Positions 1 through 9,300 of a stretch of DNA of 14,212 bases are shown piece after piece. Numbering within the stretch: position 1 is the stretch's first letter; each line of letters starts with the position of its first letter. A model generated the notes under the pieces. It was not told where the DNA came from. It was given only the letters and a program-made list of their open reading frames with translations, and did not search any database. The position numbers and the translations under genes were made by a program. The DNA is from Baffinella frigidus (Eukaryota > Cryptophyceae > Cryptomonadales > Baffinellaceae), in the NCBI GenBank assembly GCA_026770585.1, contig MU646308.1:1344483-1358694 (forward strand). The letters run 5' to 3'.

Positions 1-161
1 CTGTACAACTGTACAACTGTACAACTGTACAACTGTACAACTGCACAACTGTACAACTGTACAACTGTACAACTGTACAACTGTACAACTGTACAACTGT
101 ACAACTGTACACCTGTACAACTGTACAACTGTACAACTGTACCACTAACTAACTGTACAAC
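1..161. repeat. 8-bp minisatellite, unit CTGTACAA
   Basis: About 18 near-perfect head-to-tail copies of CTGTACAA with a few substitutions, ending in CTAACTAACTGTACAA. The unit contains the palindrome GTAC. The array starts at the window edge, so its true length is unknown. Confidence 0.97.
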
Positions 162-340
162 GGTTCGAGGAAGTGTTCGTGCCAACGGCGGGCTGACGAG
201 TTTTCCAAGTGCGAATCCCTCCCCTGGGATATTTGTTTCAATACTTTTGTGCTATCTTGGGCTCGAGGACAAAGACTCTGGATCGAGGAATTTTTGGTGC
301 CAACAGTGGGCCGGCGAGTTTTCCAAGTGCGGATCCCTCT

Positions 341-440
341 CCAACTAACTGTACGACTGTACAACAAACTGACTGTACAACTGTACAACTGTACAACTGT
401 ACAACTGTACAACTGTACAACTGTACAACTAACTAACTGT
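341..440. repeat. second CTGTACAA minisatellite block
   Basis: Roughly ten copies of the same 8-bp unit, flanked on both sides by CTAACTAACTGT variants. It follows the second copy of the 65-bp spacer unit. Confidence 0.93.
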
Positions 441-578
441 CGTGAGCAGTAGGTTTGGCGGGCTCTGGGCACGGATCGCACAGTTAGGACTCTGGCGCTC
501 TCCTAACTGTACACCGGCTCGAGGAATTTCTCGTGCCAACAGTGGGTCAATGAGTTTTCCAAGTGCGAATTCCTCTCC

Positions 579-746
579 AACTAACTGTACGACTGTACAA
601 CTGACTGTATAACTCTACAACTAAATGTGCAACTATACAACTGTACAAGTAACTGTATAACTGTACAACTGTACAAATTTTCAACTAACTGTACAACTCT
701 ACACATTTTCAACTAACTGTACAACTGTACAACTAACTGTACACAT
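579..746. repeat. third, degenerate CTGTACAA block
   Basis: Diverged copies of the 8-bp unit (variants CTCTACAA, CTGTATAA, ATTTTCAACTAACTGTAC), more decayed than the first two blocks. Confidence 0.85.
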
Positions 747-1083
747 GTGTGCTGTCGAGTTTTCCAAGTGCACATCCCACACCTGAGAGATTCCGTGTCA
801 AAACTGATATGATTTGAATTACACACATTGAGTTTCGAAAAAAAAATCGACGGAATCCCGGACGAAATATCAGTCAATTGAATGTGCTGGTACCAGCACT
901 CGAACAATTAGTTGCACGAACCGAAGTGGACCGTTCCGTGAATCCCACTTGGGGGGCTTCGCGGACGCCTACAGGAGGCTACGGAGGACCGGAATTGGAT
1001 CCTTTTCTTCGTTTCGTACCGGTAGATGGTCACGTTACCCCGGATATCCGGGGCAGGCGGTCCCCTGTAGCCTTCTGAGTGGA
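747..1083. other. no gene identified; short palindrome
   Basis: Mixed-composition sequence with an open plus frame of 66 codons at 878-1078 that matches nothing I recognise. It holds a perfect 16-bp palindrome, CCCCGGATATCCGGGG, at 1038-1053. An upstream exon of the PARP gene cannot be excluded here. Confidence 0.4.
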
Positions 1084-1113
1084 AACCCTAAACCCTAAAC
1101 CCTAAACCCTCAA
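1084..1113. repeat. interstitial TTTAGGG tract (CCCTAAA strand)
   Basis: Four head-to-tail CCCTAAA units, the plant/algal telomere repeat, ending in a diverged CCCTCAA. Confidence 0.9.
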
Positions 1114-1199
1114 CATTGAACCAGGTGCCATTACTTTGACCACTTGTGATTTGACCGCTTTGGACCACTTGTGATTTGACCACTCTGGGATTTGACCTG

Positions 1200-1900
1200 G
1201 CAGGTGCCAGTACACGGCGATCAATGCCGCGCGCGAGTCCTCCTTCGTGGTCAGCTCCCCCGCGTGATATCCCACACAGCTGCATACGAAGGGGAAATGT
1301 GGCCAAATCTAAGCCATTTTGGTTTGGGTGGAGGGCTGACCTTCGTGGTCAGTCCCCGCCCTCAAGAATGATGTCGGCCTAAGGATCACCATCAACACTG
1401 ATGTCGACCTACGGGTCACCCTCAAAACTTGGTGCTGAGCGTTCAGGGTTTAGGGGTTTGGGTTTGTAATTCGGTGCGAGTGAGGTTGCGGGCGCGAGTC
1501 CTCCTCTGTCGTTAGCCCCCTCCCTCAACACTAATGTCGACCCAAGGGTTTGGGGTTTGGGGTTTAGGGTTTGGGGTTTAGGGTTTAGGGTTTAGGGTTC
1601 ATAGTTTGGCGCGAGTGAGGTTGTGGGCGCGAGTCCACTTTCGTGGTCAGCCCCCCCCACCCCTCGACGCTGATGTCGACCTAGGGGTTCAGGGTTTAGA
1701 GTTTAGGGTTTAGAGTTGAGGGTTGAGGGTTGAGGTTTATGGTTCATAGTTCGACGCGAGTGAAGTTGCGGGGTCCGCGGAGTCCGCCTTGGTGGTGGGT
1801 TTTTGACTCAACTTTGTATGCTATCTTGGCCTTCGCGCTCAAGGGCCAGAAGGACGTGGCGGAGTCCGCCTTGGTGGTGGGTCGCCCCTCTCGATATTGC
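1200..1900. repeat. tandem roughly 140-bp units with GCGCGAGTCC and GATGTCGACC
   Basis: Units sharing GCGAGTGAGGTTG, GGGCGCGAGTCC, GTGGTCAGCCCC and CTGATGTCGACC recur at about 1229, 1340, 1490 and 1627, with a last related part near 1750-1800, separated by TTTAGGG-like stretches (1441-1470, 1548-1600, 1684-1745). AGTCCGCCTTGGTGGTGGGT also appears twice, about 80 bp apart (near 1780 and 1863). The spacing looks like the partial exon copies seen further on, but I cannot identify a parent exon. Confidence 0.6.
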
Positions 1901-2075
1901 TGTTGATCGTTCACGGTTGAGGTTTGATGGACCAACCATAGAGGCATCATTTTGATTGGTATCATCTTCGTGGTTTCAATGACACTGGGCGCTGCGTTGG
2001 TAGTAATAAAGGTCTCTCTCTATCTATCAATCTCTCTCTCTTTCTTTCTTTTGTTTTGCTACCTCCTAACATGGC

Positions 2076-2355
2076 AGGTGCCCCTAACCCCTAACCAATA
2101 ACCCCTACTCCCTAAACTCCAAACCCTAAACCCTAAACCCTAAACCCTAAACCCTAAACCCTAAACCCTACACTCTAAACCCTAAACCCTAAACCCTAAA
2201 CCATAAACCCTACACTCTAAACCCTAAACCCTAAACTCTTCTTCCTAAACTCCAAACCCTAACCCCAACTCCCTAAACTCCAAACCCTAAACCCTGAACC
2301 CTAAACCCCAAACCCTAAACCCTAAACCCTAAACCCTAAACCCTAAACCCTACTC
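2076..2355. repeat. long interstitial CCCTAAA array
   Basis: Dozens of CCCTAAA units with variants CCCTACA, CTCTAAA, CCCCAAA and CCCTGAA. This is the longest near-canonical telomere-type tract in the window. It ends just before the first partial copy of exon a. Confidence 0.93.
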
Positions 2356-2364
2356 CCCAACCCC

Positions 2365-2407
2365 GTTGCTGGGAAGCACGGGGTACCCCTACCTCGACAA
2401 TTTCAAG
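2365..2407 (+). repeat. 5'-partial copy of exon a
   Basis: Matches the first half of exon a at 3312 (GGGGTAC, CTACCTCGACAA, TTTCAAG) and reads LGSTGYPYLDNFK in the same frame, then meets GTCAAT. It carries one extra base near its start and has no AG acceptor directly in front. Confidence 0.8.
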
Positions 2408-2615
2408 GTCAATCAGACCCCTACGCGATCACACCTAGGACCCTACGGTAGGGAACCCGTAGGGACATACGGGGGTTCCTACGGACCATGTAACGGAAAA
2501 TCGGGTATTTCCTGCCCGAAAATCCCTTTGTAGCCCGCTGTGTGGGTACGCCACTGACCTTTCACGGGAGGGCGGTCGGTAGTGTTTTCCGGCACTTGAT
2601 AACGGTCTCTATATG

Positions 2616-2642
2616 ATACCTCATTACCAGGTTATGAGGTAT
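2616..2642. repeat. small hairpin with ATACCTCAT arms
   Basis: Perfect 9-bp arms ATACCTCAT and ATGAGGTAT around a 9-nt loop. The same words form the short tandem repeat at 3242-3306. Confidence 0.8.
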
Positions 2643-2745
2643 GATAGACTCTTTTGAACCGGATCATTGGCTCAACGCACAAGACGTGTTGAGCTCATTG
2701 AACCGTCGCTCAATGAGTTCCCAGCCTTGACATAGAGAGACCTTT

Positions 2746-2956
2746 AATATTGTCGAAATGAGCTCCGCGCGGAAAAAATCGAGGTCAGGTCAGCAATATT
2801 TTCCCATTTTTTGGCCTTTTTGTGTCATCTTATGGGTGGGAGATGCTATTTTGAGATGAAAACCATGCCTAAGATAGCACAAAAGTCCATTTTTTAAAAA
2901 AATCCTGATTTCCTGACCTGACCTCGATTCCGCGCGAACCCCATTTCGACAATATT
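2746..2956. mobile_element. MITE-like element with 45-bp inverted ends, nested insertion
   Basis: The left end AATATTGTCGAAATG mirrors the right end CATTTCGACAATATT, and inner arms GAGGTCAGGTCAG and CTGACCTGACCTC also pair. It has no coding capacity. It sits exactly inside the outer inverted repeat, so it is the younger insertion. Its centre (TATGGGTGGG, CCATGCCTAAGATAGCA) is related to the element at 6127-6208. Confidence 0.85.
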
Positions 2957-3030
2957 ACTACCAACGCAGGCCCGCGCGTCCGAGCTCAGAGTCATTGATA
3001 GGTGGGTATCATTCGTAACCCGCTGTGTCA

Positions 3031-3192
3031 ATAGGGTAACAGCCGGAAAATGGGGTAGTTAGGCCGACGGCATTGCCTAGGACCTCCTACCGTAGGCCGA
3101 GACTTTTTGGTCCTAGGATCCCTCGGCCTACGGTAGGAGGTCCTAGGCAATGCCGTATGCCTAACTACCCCATTTTCAGGCCGTTAGCCTAT
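3031..3192. repeat. 162-bp long-arm hairpin
   Basis: Arms of about 71 bp (3031-3101 and 3122-3192) pair with few mismatches around a 20-nt loop. Key words are AAATGGGGTAGTTAGGC, GGCATTGCCTAGGACC and CCTACCGTAGGCCGAG. Related half-copies are at about 2433-2490 and 4862-4920, so this is a dispersed fold-back family. Confidence 0.92.
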
Positions 3193-3241
3193 GAGTGTGG
3201 GTATGCCACGTTTGACGTTTCACGCGCATTGTTTACCGCGG

Positions 3242-3306
3242 TAGATACCTCATAACCTCTGATACTCATAACCTGATACCTCATAACCACTGATTCCTCA
3301 TAACCT
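3242..3306. repeat. short tandem repeat GATACCTCATAACC
   Basis: Four imperfect copies of a 14-17 bp unit directly before the exon a acceptor. Confidence 0.85.
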
Positions 3307-3311
3307 GTCAG

Positions 3312-3395
3312 GTGCCGGGAAATACGGGGTACCTCTACCTCGACAACTTCAAGTTCAAGAAGACGCCCTTCCCCAAATCCCTCATCAGCGAGCAG
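3312..3395 (+). CDS. PARP1: exon a: end of zinc-3/PADR1 region (putative)
   Basis: 28 codons, phase 0 at both ends, between an acceptor after CTGTCAG and a donor GTCCGC. The peptide includes GYLYLDNFKFKKTPFPKS. The hydrophobic/lysine pattern around NFKFKKTPFP resembles the stretch closing the third zinc-binding/PADR1 module of PARP1, where a lysine-rich strand precedes an FP pair; this is recognition by eye. Partial copies at 2365-2407 and 3655-3720 preserve the same frame, which supports a true exon. The upstream exon that should precede it is not identified. Confidence 0.68.
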
Positions 3396-6300
3396 GTCCG
3401 CATGTTTTTAAAACTGTTTTGTACCTGGTTATTGTATATTTGTACCACGATCGTGATCGTACAATCGACTTGTAGCGTATTTGAGTCTGGACCGGGCCCT
3501 CGGCAGCGAGTAGGTCCTTACATTCCAGCTCTGTTTCAGTCTATTTCGTCTAACCAGTTTGGTGAAACGAGGCTCTTTTTGCTTCAACATTGACGGGTGT
3601 GTACCGCCCGCCCAATATGTCAACTTAAGAATAGTCAACTAGCCCGAATGAGGCAGAGCCTGCCTCGACAATTTCAAGTTCAAGAAGACGCCCTTCCCCA
3701 AATCACTCATCCGCGAGCAGGTTTGTTTCGGAGTTCGGGGTTTCGGGTTTCGGGCTTCCAGTAGTAGAGTCGCTCGCTCACCCCCCCCCCCCCCTCTTCC
3801 TGGCAGGAGCGGGAGGAAGAGGCGACAAAGGAGAAGCAGAACGTAAAGCGCGCGGCCAAGGAAGCGGCCGAGCGCTCTCCCAAACTCCCTACAAAAATAT
3901 CATGTGTTCAGGATTGCAGTACACATATAAAACGCCCTGGTACCAACCGATTTTAAACCCGCGCGGATTTGCCCCCCGTCAGGAACGGGCGGAAGCGGCA
4001 TCGCAGGAAAAGCAGAAGGGAAAACGGGATGTCAAGGAGACGACCGAGCGCACTCTCAAACTCCCTACAAGTATATTATATGTTCAGGATTGCGGTACAA
4101 ATATAAAACGCTCTGGTACACCCCGATTTAAAAGCGGGGAAAATCTGATCGTTTTCAGGAGCGGGCGGAAGCGGCAACGCAGGAAAAGCAGAAGGGGAGA
4201 CGGGAGGCCAGGGAAGCGGCCGATTGCATGGAAATCGAACTTCCGCCAGCGGACCCCGCGTCAGTACCCTGAACCCTGAACCCGAATCCCGAATCCCTGA
4301 ACCCGAAACCCGAAACCCGAATCCCTGAACCCGAAACTTGAAACCCGAATCCCTGAACCCGAAACCCGAATCCCGAATCCCTGAACCCGAAACTTGAAAC
4401 CCGAATCCCTGAACCCGAAACCCGAATCCCGAATCCCTGAACCCGAAACCCGAAACCCGAATCCCTGAACCCGAAATCCGAAACCCGAATCCCTGAACCC
4501 GAAACCCGAATCCCTGAACCCGAAACCCGAAACCCGAACGCCCCCGGGGTGTCTTTTACGAAAACTAATACACAAGTTGACTGAGATGGTTGGAAGTTTC
4601 GATGGTGTTCGGCCCGCAGAGTGAACTAATGCGAGACCCGCTCTAACGGTTGCTCGGCACGGTTGCTCGGCACGACGCAGGATCTGCCTGAATAACGCCA
4701 CACGGTTGGCTACGAGGGTTTCGTTGACACTGGATTCCAGGGTCATACGTGACCAATTTGCATCAGCAAATTCCATAAAGTTGATTGCCTTCAGGCAAGT
4801 TGACTTTTGATGAAAGGTTCGTAGTCCACCGTGTGGTGATGGTCGAACATGGGACAACGGACTGAAAATGGGGTAGTCAGGCCTACGGTATTGACTTCGG
4901 TAGGCCGTAGGGGCCTAGGGGGGCTCCAAGGTCTAAACCCTAAACCTCAACCCTAAACCCTCAACGAGGCAGGACCTGCCTGGGCAGCGTGGTGGGGGCA
5001 CCCCACGCGACACGGAGCACCAAACGCGACAAAGTGGCCATGCCCGGAAATCAATACGTGGATTCAATAGACGATTCCTGGTACAAACAATTCTCGATTT
5101 CTGGAAACTTTTCTCCCGGGAAACGGCCAACCACAACAGAGTCTTCGAAGGGGTCGCCAAAAGTCAATTTCCCCTGAAGGCAGTTGTTTTCAAAAGTCAA
5201 TACCGTATCCACATATTGTTTAAAAAACTTAACCCCCTCCTCCACTCTGGCGTGGAAGTGTTGCCGCAACCGCTCCAGGGAGTAACGGTTGCTCGACACG
5301 ACCCCCGCCGGCAGGCTCGTGAACGGACGCCGAAGCCAGACGGTCGGTCGTGACTGCCTTGCGTGTTCCTAGCACCCCTAGAACCTCCTAAACCCTAACC
5401 CTTCAACCTCCTCAACCAGGTGCATACCCTACCTTCGGCGTCCGTGAACGGACGCCGTAACGGTCTCTCGGTTCAAGGCAGAACCTGCCTGAATAACCTC
5501 GCGGGGTCGCGAACAACGAATGGGGGGCATGTAGGAATTCGTAACGGCCCAAACCCCAATCCTCAACCCTCAACACTCAACCCGAAACGACGCAGGACCT
5601 GCCTAGCCATGGTGGTAGTGGCGCTCCACGCGACACGGAGCACCAAACTCGACAAAGCCGCGATCAAAGCTCAGGTCTCTCGCGCGTCTCAGTCTAGTCG
5701 GGCCCACCAATTTGGCCCGGGCTCGTTTTTGCTTCAAAGTGGACGGATTTGTACCGTGAAAACCCAGCAAATCAACTTGTGAATGGTCGGTCAACCGGAG
5801 TGATTTGTCTGAGAAACGTCGTCACGTGGAGGTGGCCTGGTTAAAATGGAGCTCGCCATAAATGTATTGTAGTTGCCCTTTTGTACCAGGTTTCCTGCTC
5901 TAAATGTGTTTTATGGCGAGCCCAGTTTTACTCAGATTCAGACAGAGCCGGAATACCAAACTCGACAAGGCCGCGATCAAAGCCCTGGTCGCTCGCCCCT
6001 CATCTCAGAACATAACTTAATAGTGATTGGACAGCCCCGTTAGTTTTATTATTTGTACCAGAACGAGCCACTTTACGAATCTAAAACCAGATCCAGGTAC
6101 TATGAAACTGAACCAGTGTAACTTTGTATGCTATCTTGGCCTTTGTGTGTAGCATGTATGGGTGGGTGTTGCCATCTTGGGCATATAATCCATGCGTAAG
6201 ATAGCATATTGGTGCTCAAGTCCAAGAGGAACCTTTTTGGTACTCAAGTCCATTGAATGGACTTGAGCAAATTGAATGGACTTGAGCTTGAATGGACTTG

Positions 6301-9300
6301 AGCATTATTTCTGCGGTACGTCTATCAACTTTCAGAACATCTGCTCAAGTCCGCTCAAGTCCAAGAAACCCCGGCAACCCTCTCTGATGGAATTCTTAGT
6401 ACCTGGATCTGATTTTAGATTCGTAAAGTGGCTCGTTCTGGTACAAATAATAAAACTAACGGGGCTACAAGTCACTTATAGCCCCGTCAGTTTTATTATT
6501 TGTACCAGAACGAGCCACTTTACAAATCTAAAATCAGATCCAGGTACTATGAGAATGCTCCGCTGTCTCACACGGGCTGCCCGACTATTCTCAAGTTGAC
6601 ATGCTGGGGCGTGGTGCTTAAGTATGGGTCTCGGGAACCTTTTCATCAGGTGATCGGAGCTGGCGGCGCTCAAGTCCTTGGAACATTCCTAATACCGTAA
6701 GCCAACGTTTCAGGCGAACTCATTCGGGAATAAGTCCTCCTCGAACGTTGACTTTCTGCATGATTGTGATCAGGTGATCGGGGCGGGCGGCGACTTCGCA
6801 GCCAGCGTCACTGCCAAGGTCAGCTCTCACGCCCCCTACAGTGGTACATCGCTCATAAGAAACCGCCTCCTCCTCGGACCCTACAGTAGGGCTATGCCTA
6901 GGGCCCTATGGTGGTCCCAGGGAGGGGGCACTTTCTTATGAGCGAGGTACCCCTGTAGAGCCCCATCTGTTCCTAGCTCTGTCTCAGTCTTTTTGGTCTC
7001 AGTAATTTGGGCAGACCGGGCTCTTTTCCGCTCCAGAGTTGACGGCTCTGTACCGCAAAACGTCGTTGTTGATAACGCGACGTCGCGTTATGTTGATAAC
7101 GCGACATTTCGTTGCGGGTACTAAATCAGTGTGCGCTTTGCGGTGAGACGCAGCTCCTCGTCCTTTCCACGTCCGGGCTTTTACCTGATCCGGGTCGGTG
7201 CTTCGGCCACTGTCGGGGAGAAAACAAGGATGGGAGGAAGTTGACAGAAATCAACTTTCCCGTGAATATCTCTTTCTCGGTTTCGCAGGCGACGCACGTG
7301 GTGTCGACCAATCCAATTGATATCCAAGATACTCTCTGTGACGGAATCAGATTCCGTCTCCTCTCTCTCTCTTTCTCTCTCCTCTCCTCTCCTCTCCTCT
7401 CTCTCTCTCTCTCTCCCTCTCCTCTCCCCTCTCTCTCCTCTATCCTCTCTCTCCCCCTCTCTCTCCCCCCCTCCCTCCGCCAGCCTGCCGGCCGGGCCCG
7501 TCGTGGTCCTCGCTCGGAGCATCGCCTTGATGCACCCACACCATTCAGTCTCAATGCTACTTTCATAAGTAGGTACGAATAAATTTCGTAAGTTGGTACC
7601 AACAACAGTCATAAAGGTCGCTATCTCTTTCTGATCAGTGAGGGATGCACGGCTAATATGACGGCTGTATCGGGTGGTGCAGGTGACGCACGTGGTGTCG
7701 AGCGACCACGACGTCGCCCTCGGTGGCAAGGCAATCGCCGCGGTCACCCCCCCCACACCCAGAAACCCAGTCTAGCCTAGCGACGTCAGTGTGAGTACCC
7801 AGTTTAGTGTGCCGAGGTATGTGTGAGGTTGCGTGTTGCTGGAGGCCATGCCAGCAGTGTAGTTGATGAACAGGACGTCGTCCTCGGCGGCAAGGCCATC
7901 GCCGCGGTCAGCCCCCCCTCCCTGTTTAAACCCCCCAGCCAGTCCGAAGGGACATGCTGGGTGTGCGGTAAAAATCCGTCAACTTTGGGGTGAGAAAGAG
8001 CCTGGGCTCGCGAAATTGATCAATTTCACGAGACCCGAATAGACGAGCGACGTCAATGTGTGGTTTCAACCCCCCCCATAGTTAAGCCTGGCGACGGGTG
8101 TTCGAAAACAGCGCAGCTGTAGCTACAGGGGTTCCTCGAAATCGAGTTGACATGCTGGGTGTTTGGTACACATCCGTCAACTTTGAGGCGGGAAAGAGCC
8201 CGGGCTCGCCAAATTGGTGAGCCCAAATAGACCGAGACAGAGCTAGACTTTCTGCTGGACAACCCCAAGAATTTCGGGATTTGATGGGTATCCAATAATT
8301 TTCATCTGTGCTGCTAAAGACATTTTTTATGTGGGGTACAGGCGATAGCGAAACAGCTCCCAGTCGTGAAATCCTCGTGGCTCGACGCTTCGACATAGAT
8401 CCACCACACCGAAAAAATTCCTCTAAGGTAGCAAAAAAGGTTATTCAAAATAAATATTTTTCCACGTGAGATCCGAATGAACGCGTATTGTGTCGCTGGG
8501 GTACAGGCGATATCGAAGCAGCTCCCCGTGGTGAAATCCTCGTGGATCGACGCATGCATCGCGGAGGGCCGCGCGGTCTCGGAGATGGGCCACCTGCTCA
8601 AGGGCCAGGTACATCGCCACCACCTTTTTCACACGACACACGATCACTTATCTGTACCACAAAATCAACCTACTTTTTCCTCTCAAATAACTGACTTTTT
8701 TACATGATGCATGATTACTTATTCGTACCGCAGAAATAATTGAAAAATGTAACATCCTGATCAATCCGACCGGCTGCTACCATACATGACGGTTGTAATT
8801 TCTGCCGGACCTCAGCCGTTACTTTCTGTAACGGATGTTCCCTTTCGCTTCGAGACGTCTCATTCTTGACGTTTGTCTGTCGAGAGGCGGGCAGCGCTCT
8901 TCCAGTCAAGATGCGAGAAGAATCTAATCTCGGAACATACTAGCATTTATTCTGATTTATGCTATCGTAAGCCTTGGTTTTATGCCTGAAATAACATATA
9001 CAACCTTATCTTCGGCTTTGGAAGCCATAAAAAGCGTGACAGATTCTGTCTTGTTCCGAAATGAAATCTGAATGCAGCTGTGCTTCGGCAGCCCCGGCAG
9101 GAGGAGCAGAGGATGGGGGCATCTTTCGCCGTGGGCCATTTTTTATGTGCACCACTAATCGGCAAATTGTAGAGAGAAAAGAAGAAAATGGGGGGGGGGG
9201 GGGTCTTTTACTTCACCACACAAACACGTAAAAACTTGACCGCTCTAGCTACTTTCGCCGGAACTCCACTTAACCCTAAGTCCTACGCCTTGAGCAGCCC

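Larger units (their letters stand above)
161..779. repeat. interspersed 65-bp spacer unit, four copies
   Basis: A unit carrying TCGAGGAA, GTGCCAAC and CGAGTTTTCCAAGTGC occurs at about 161-225, 281-341, 514-578 and, in part, 751-779. The first three alternate with the CTGTACAA blocks, so block plus spacer forms a higher-order repeat. No coding frame is credible in this region. Confidence 0.8.
1994..2967. mobile_element. split inverted repeat enclosing a telomere-like array and an exon copy
   Basis: GCGTTGGTAGTAAT followed by AAAGGTCTCTC at 1994-2023 recurs as its reverse complement at the far side, split into 2732-2745 and 2954-2967 by an inserted element. The ends may be terminal inverted repeats of a roughly 760-bp element before the insertion, or simply an inverted duplication. 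The interior holds the CCCTAAA array and a partial copy of exon a. Confidence 0.6.
3396..4158 (+). other. intron a-b: MITE, exon copies, C14 run and 176-bp tandem units
   Basis: Contains a MITE at 3527-3660, a 3'-partial copy of exon a at 3655-3720, a run of 14 C at 3781-3794 and two 176-bp units each holding a copy of exon b. No independent gene is seen. Confidence 0.75.
4260..5595 (+). other. intron b-c: telomere-like array, copies of exon c, unexplained reverse frames
   Basis: Contains the degenerate CCCGAAA array, partial copies of exon c (4681, 4973, 5482), a half-copy of the 3031 hairpin family at 4862-4920, short CCCTAAA tracts at 4933-4966 and near 5390, a perfect hairpin CGGCGTCCG/CGGACGCCG at 5436-5457, and two reverse-strand open stretches described separately. 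Confidence 0.7.
5675..6773 (+). other. intron c-d: dense cluster of fold-back elements
   Basis: Holds a MITE copy (5680-5813), a hairpin element (5842-5936), a 3'-partial copy of exon c (5952-5987), a solo arm (6033-6101), a MITE (6127-6208), a GCTCAAGTCC cluster, a 151-bp fold-back (6398-6548), a half MITE (6571-6625) and a 5'-partial copy of exon d (6650). No gene is seen. Confidence 0.8.
6819..7682 (+). other. intron d-e: hairpin, MITE, exon copy, CT-rich tract
   Basis: Contains the hairpin 6836-6958, a truncated MITE (6973-7062), a repeated GATAACGCGACGT motif near 7070-7110, a 5'-partial copy of exon e at 7289 and a polypyrimidine stretch at about 7350-7480. No gene; the open frames over the CT tract are low-complexity shadows. 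Confidence 0.75.
7743..8506 (+). other. intron e-f: two reverse MITEs and exon copies
   Basis: Carries a 3'-partial copy of exon e (7874), MITE copies on the reverse strand (7951-8050 and 8145-8247) and a 5' copy of exon f (8342). No gene is seen. Confidence 0.75.

Noticed and set aside
1-161. Chromosome end at the left edge
   Set aside because: The edge repeat is CTGTACAA, not the TTTAGGG telomere unit; the TTTAGGG tracts are internal, short and in both orientations.
149-481. Frames with YSCTVVQLYSCTVVQL repeats
   Set aside because: Created by the 8-bp CTGTACAA array, which cycles through frames without stops.
4159-4263. Alternative end of exon b at the GTACCC donor
   Set aside because: It would enter the BRCT exon in the wrong phase; the GTCAGT donor four bases earlier fits.
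4261-4857. 198-codon reverse frame rich in GFGFRDSG repeats
   Set aside because: Its C-terminal half is just the reverse reading of the CCCGAAA array; only the part above 4541 has ordinary composition and is listed with low confidence.
7070-7110. Repeated GATAACGCGACGT words as a regulatory site
   Set aside because: Two or three short copies beside a truncated MITE; too little to call a function.
7112-7756. Long overlapping frames on both strands over the CT-rich tract
   Set aside because: Low-complexity serine/leucine or arginine/glutamate runs caused by a microsatellite; the informative part is the short exon e copy at 7289.
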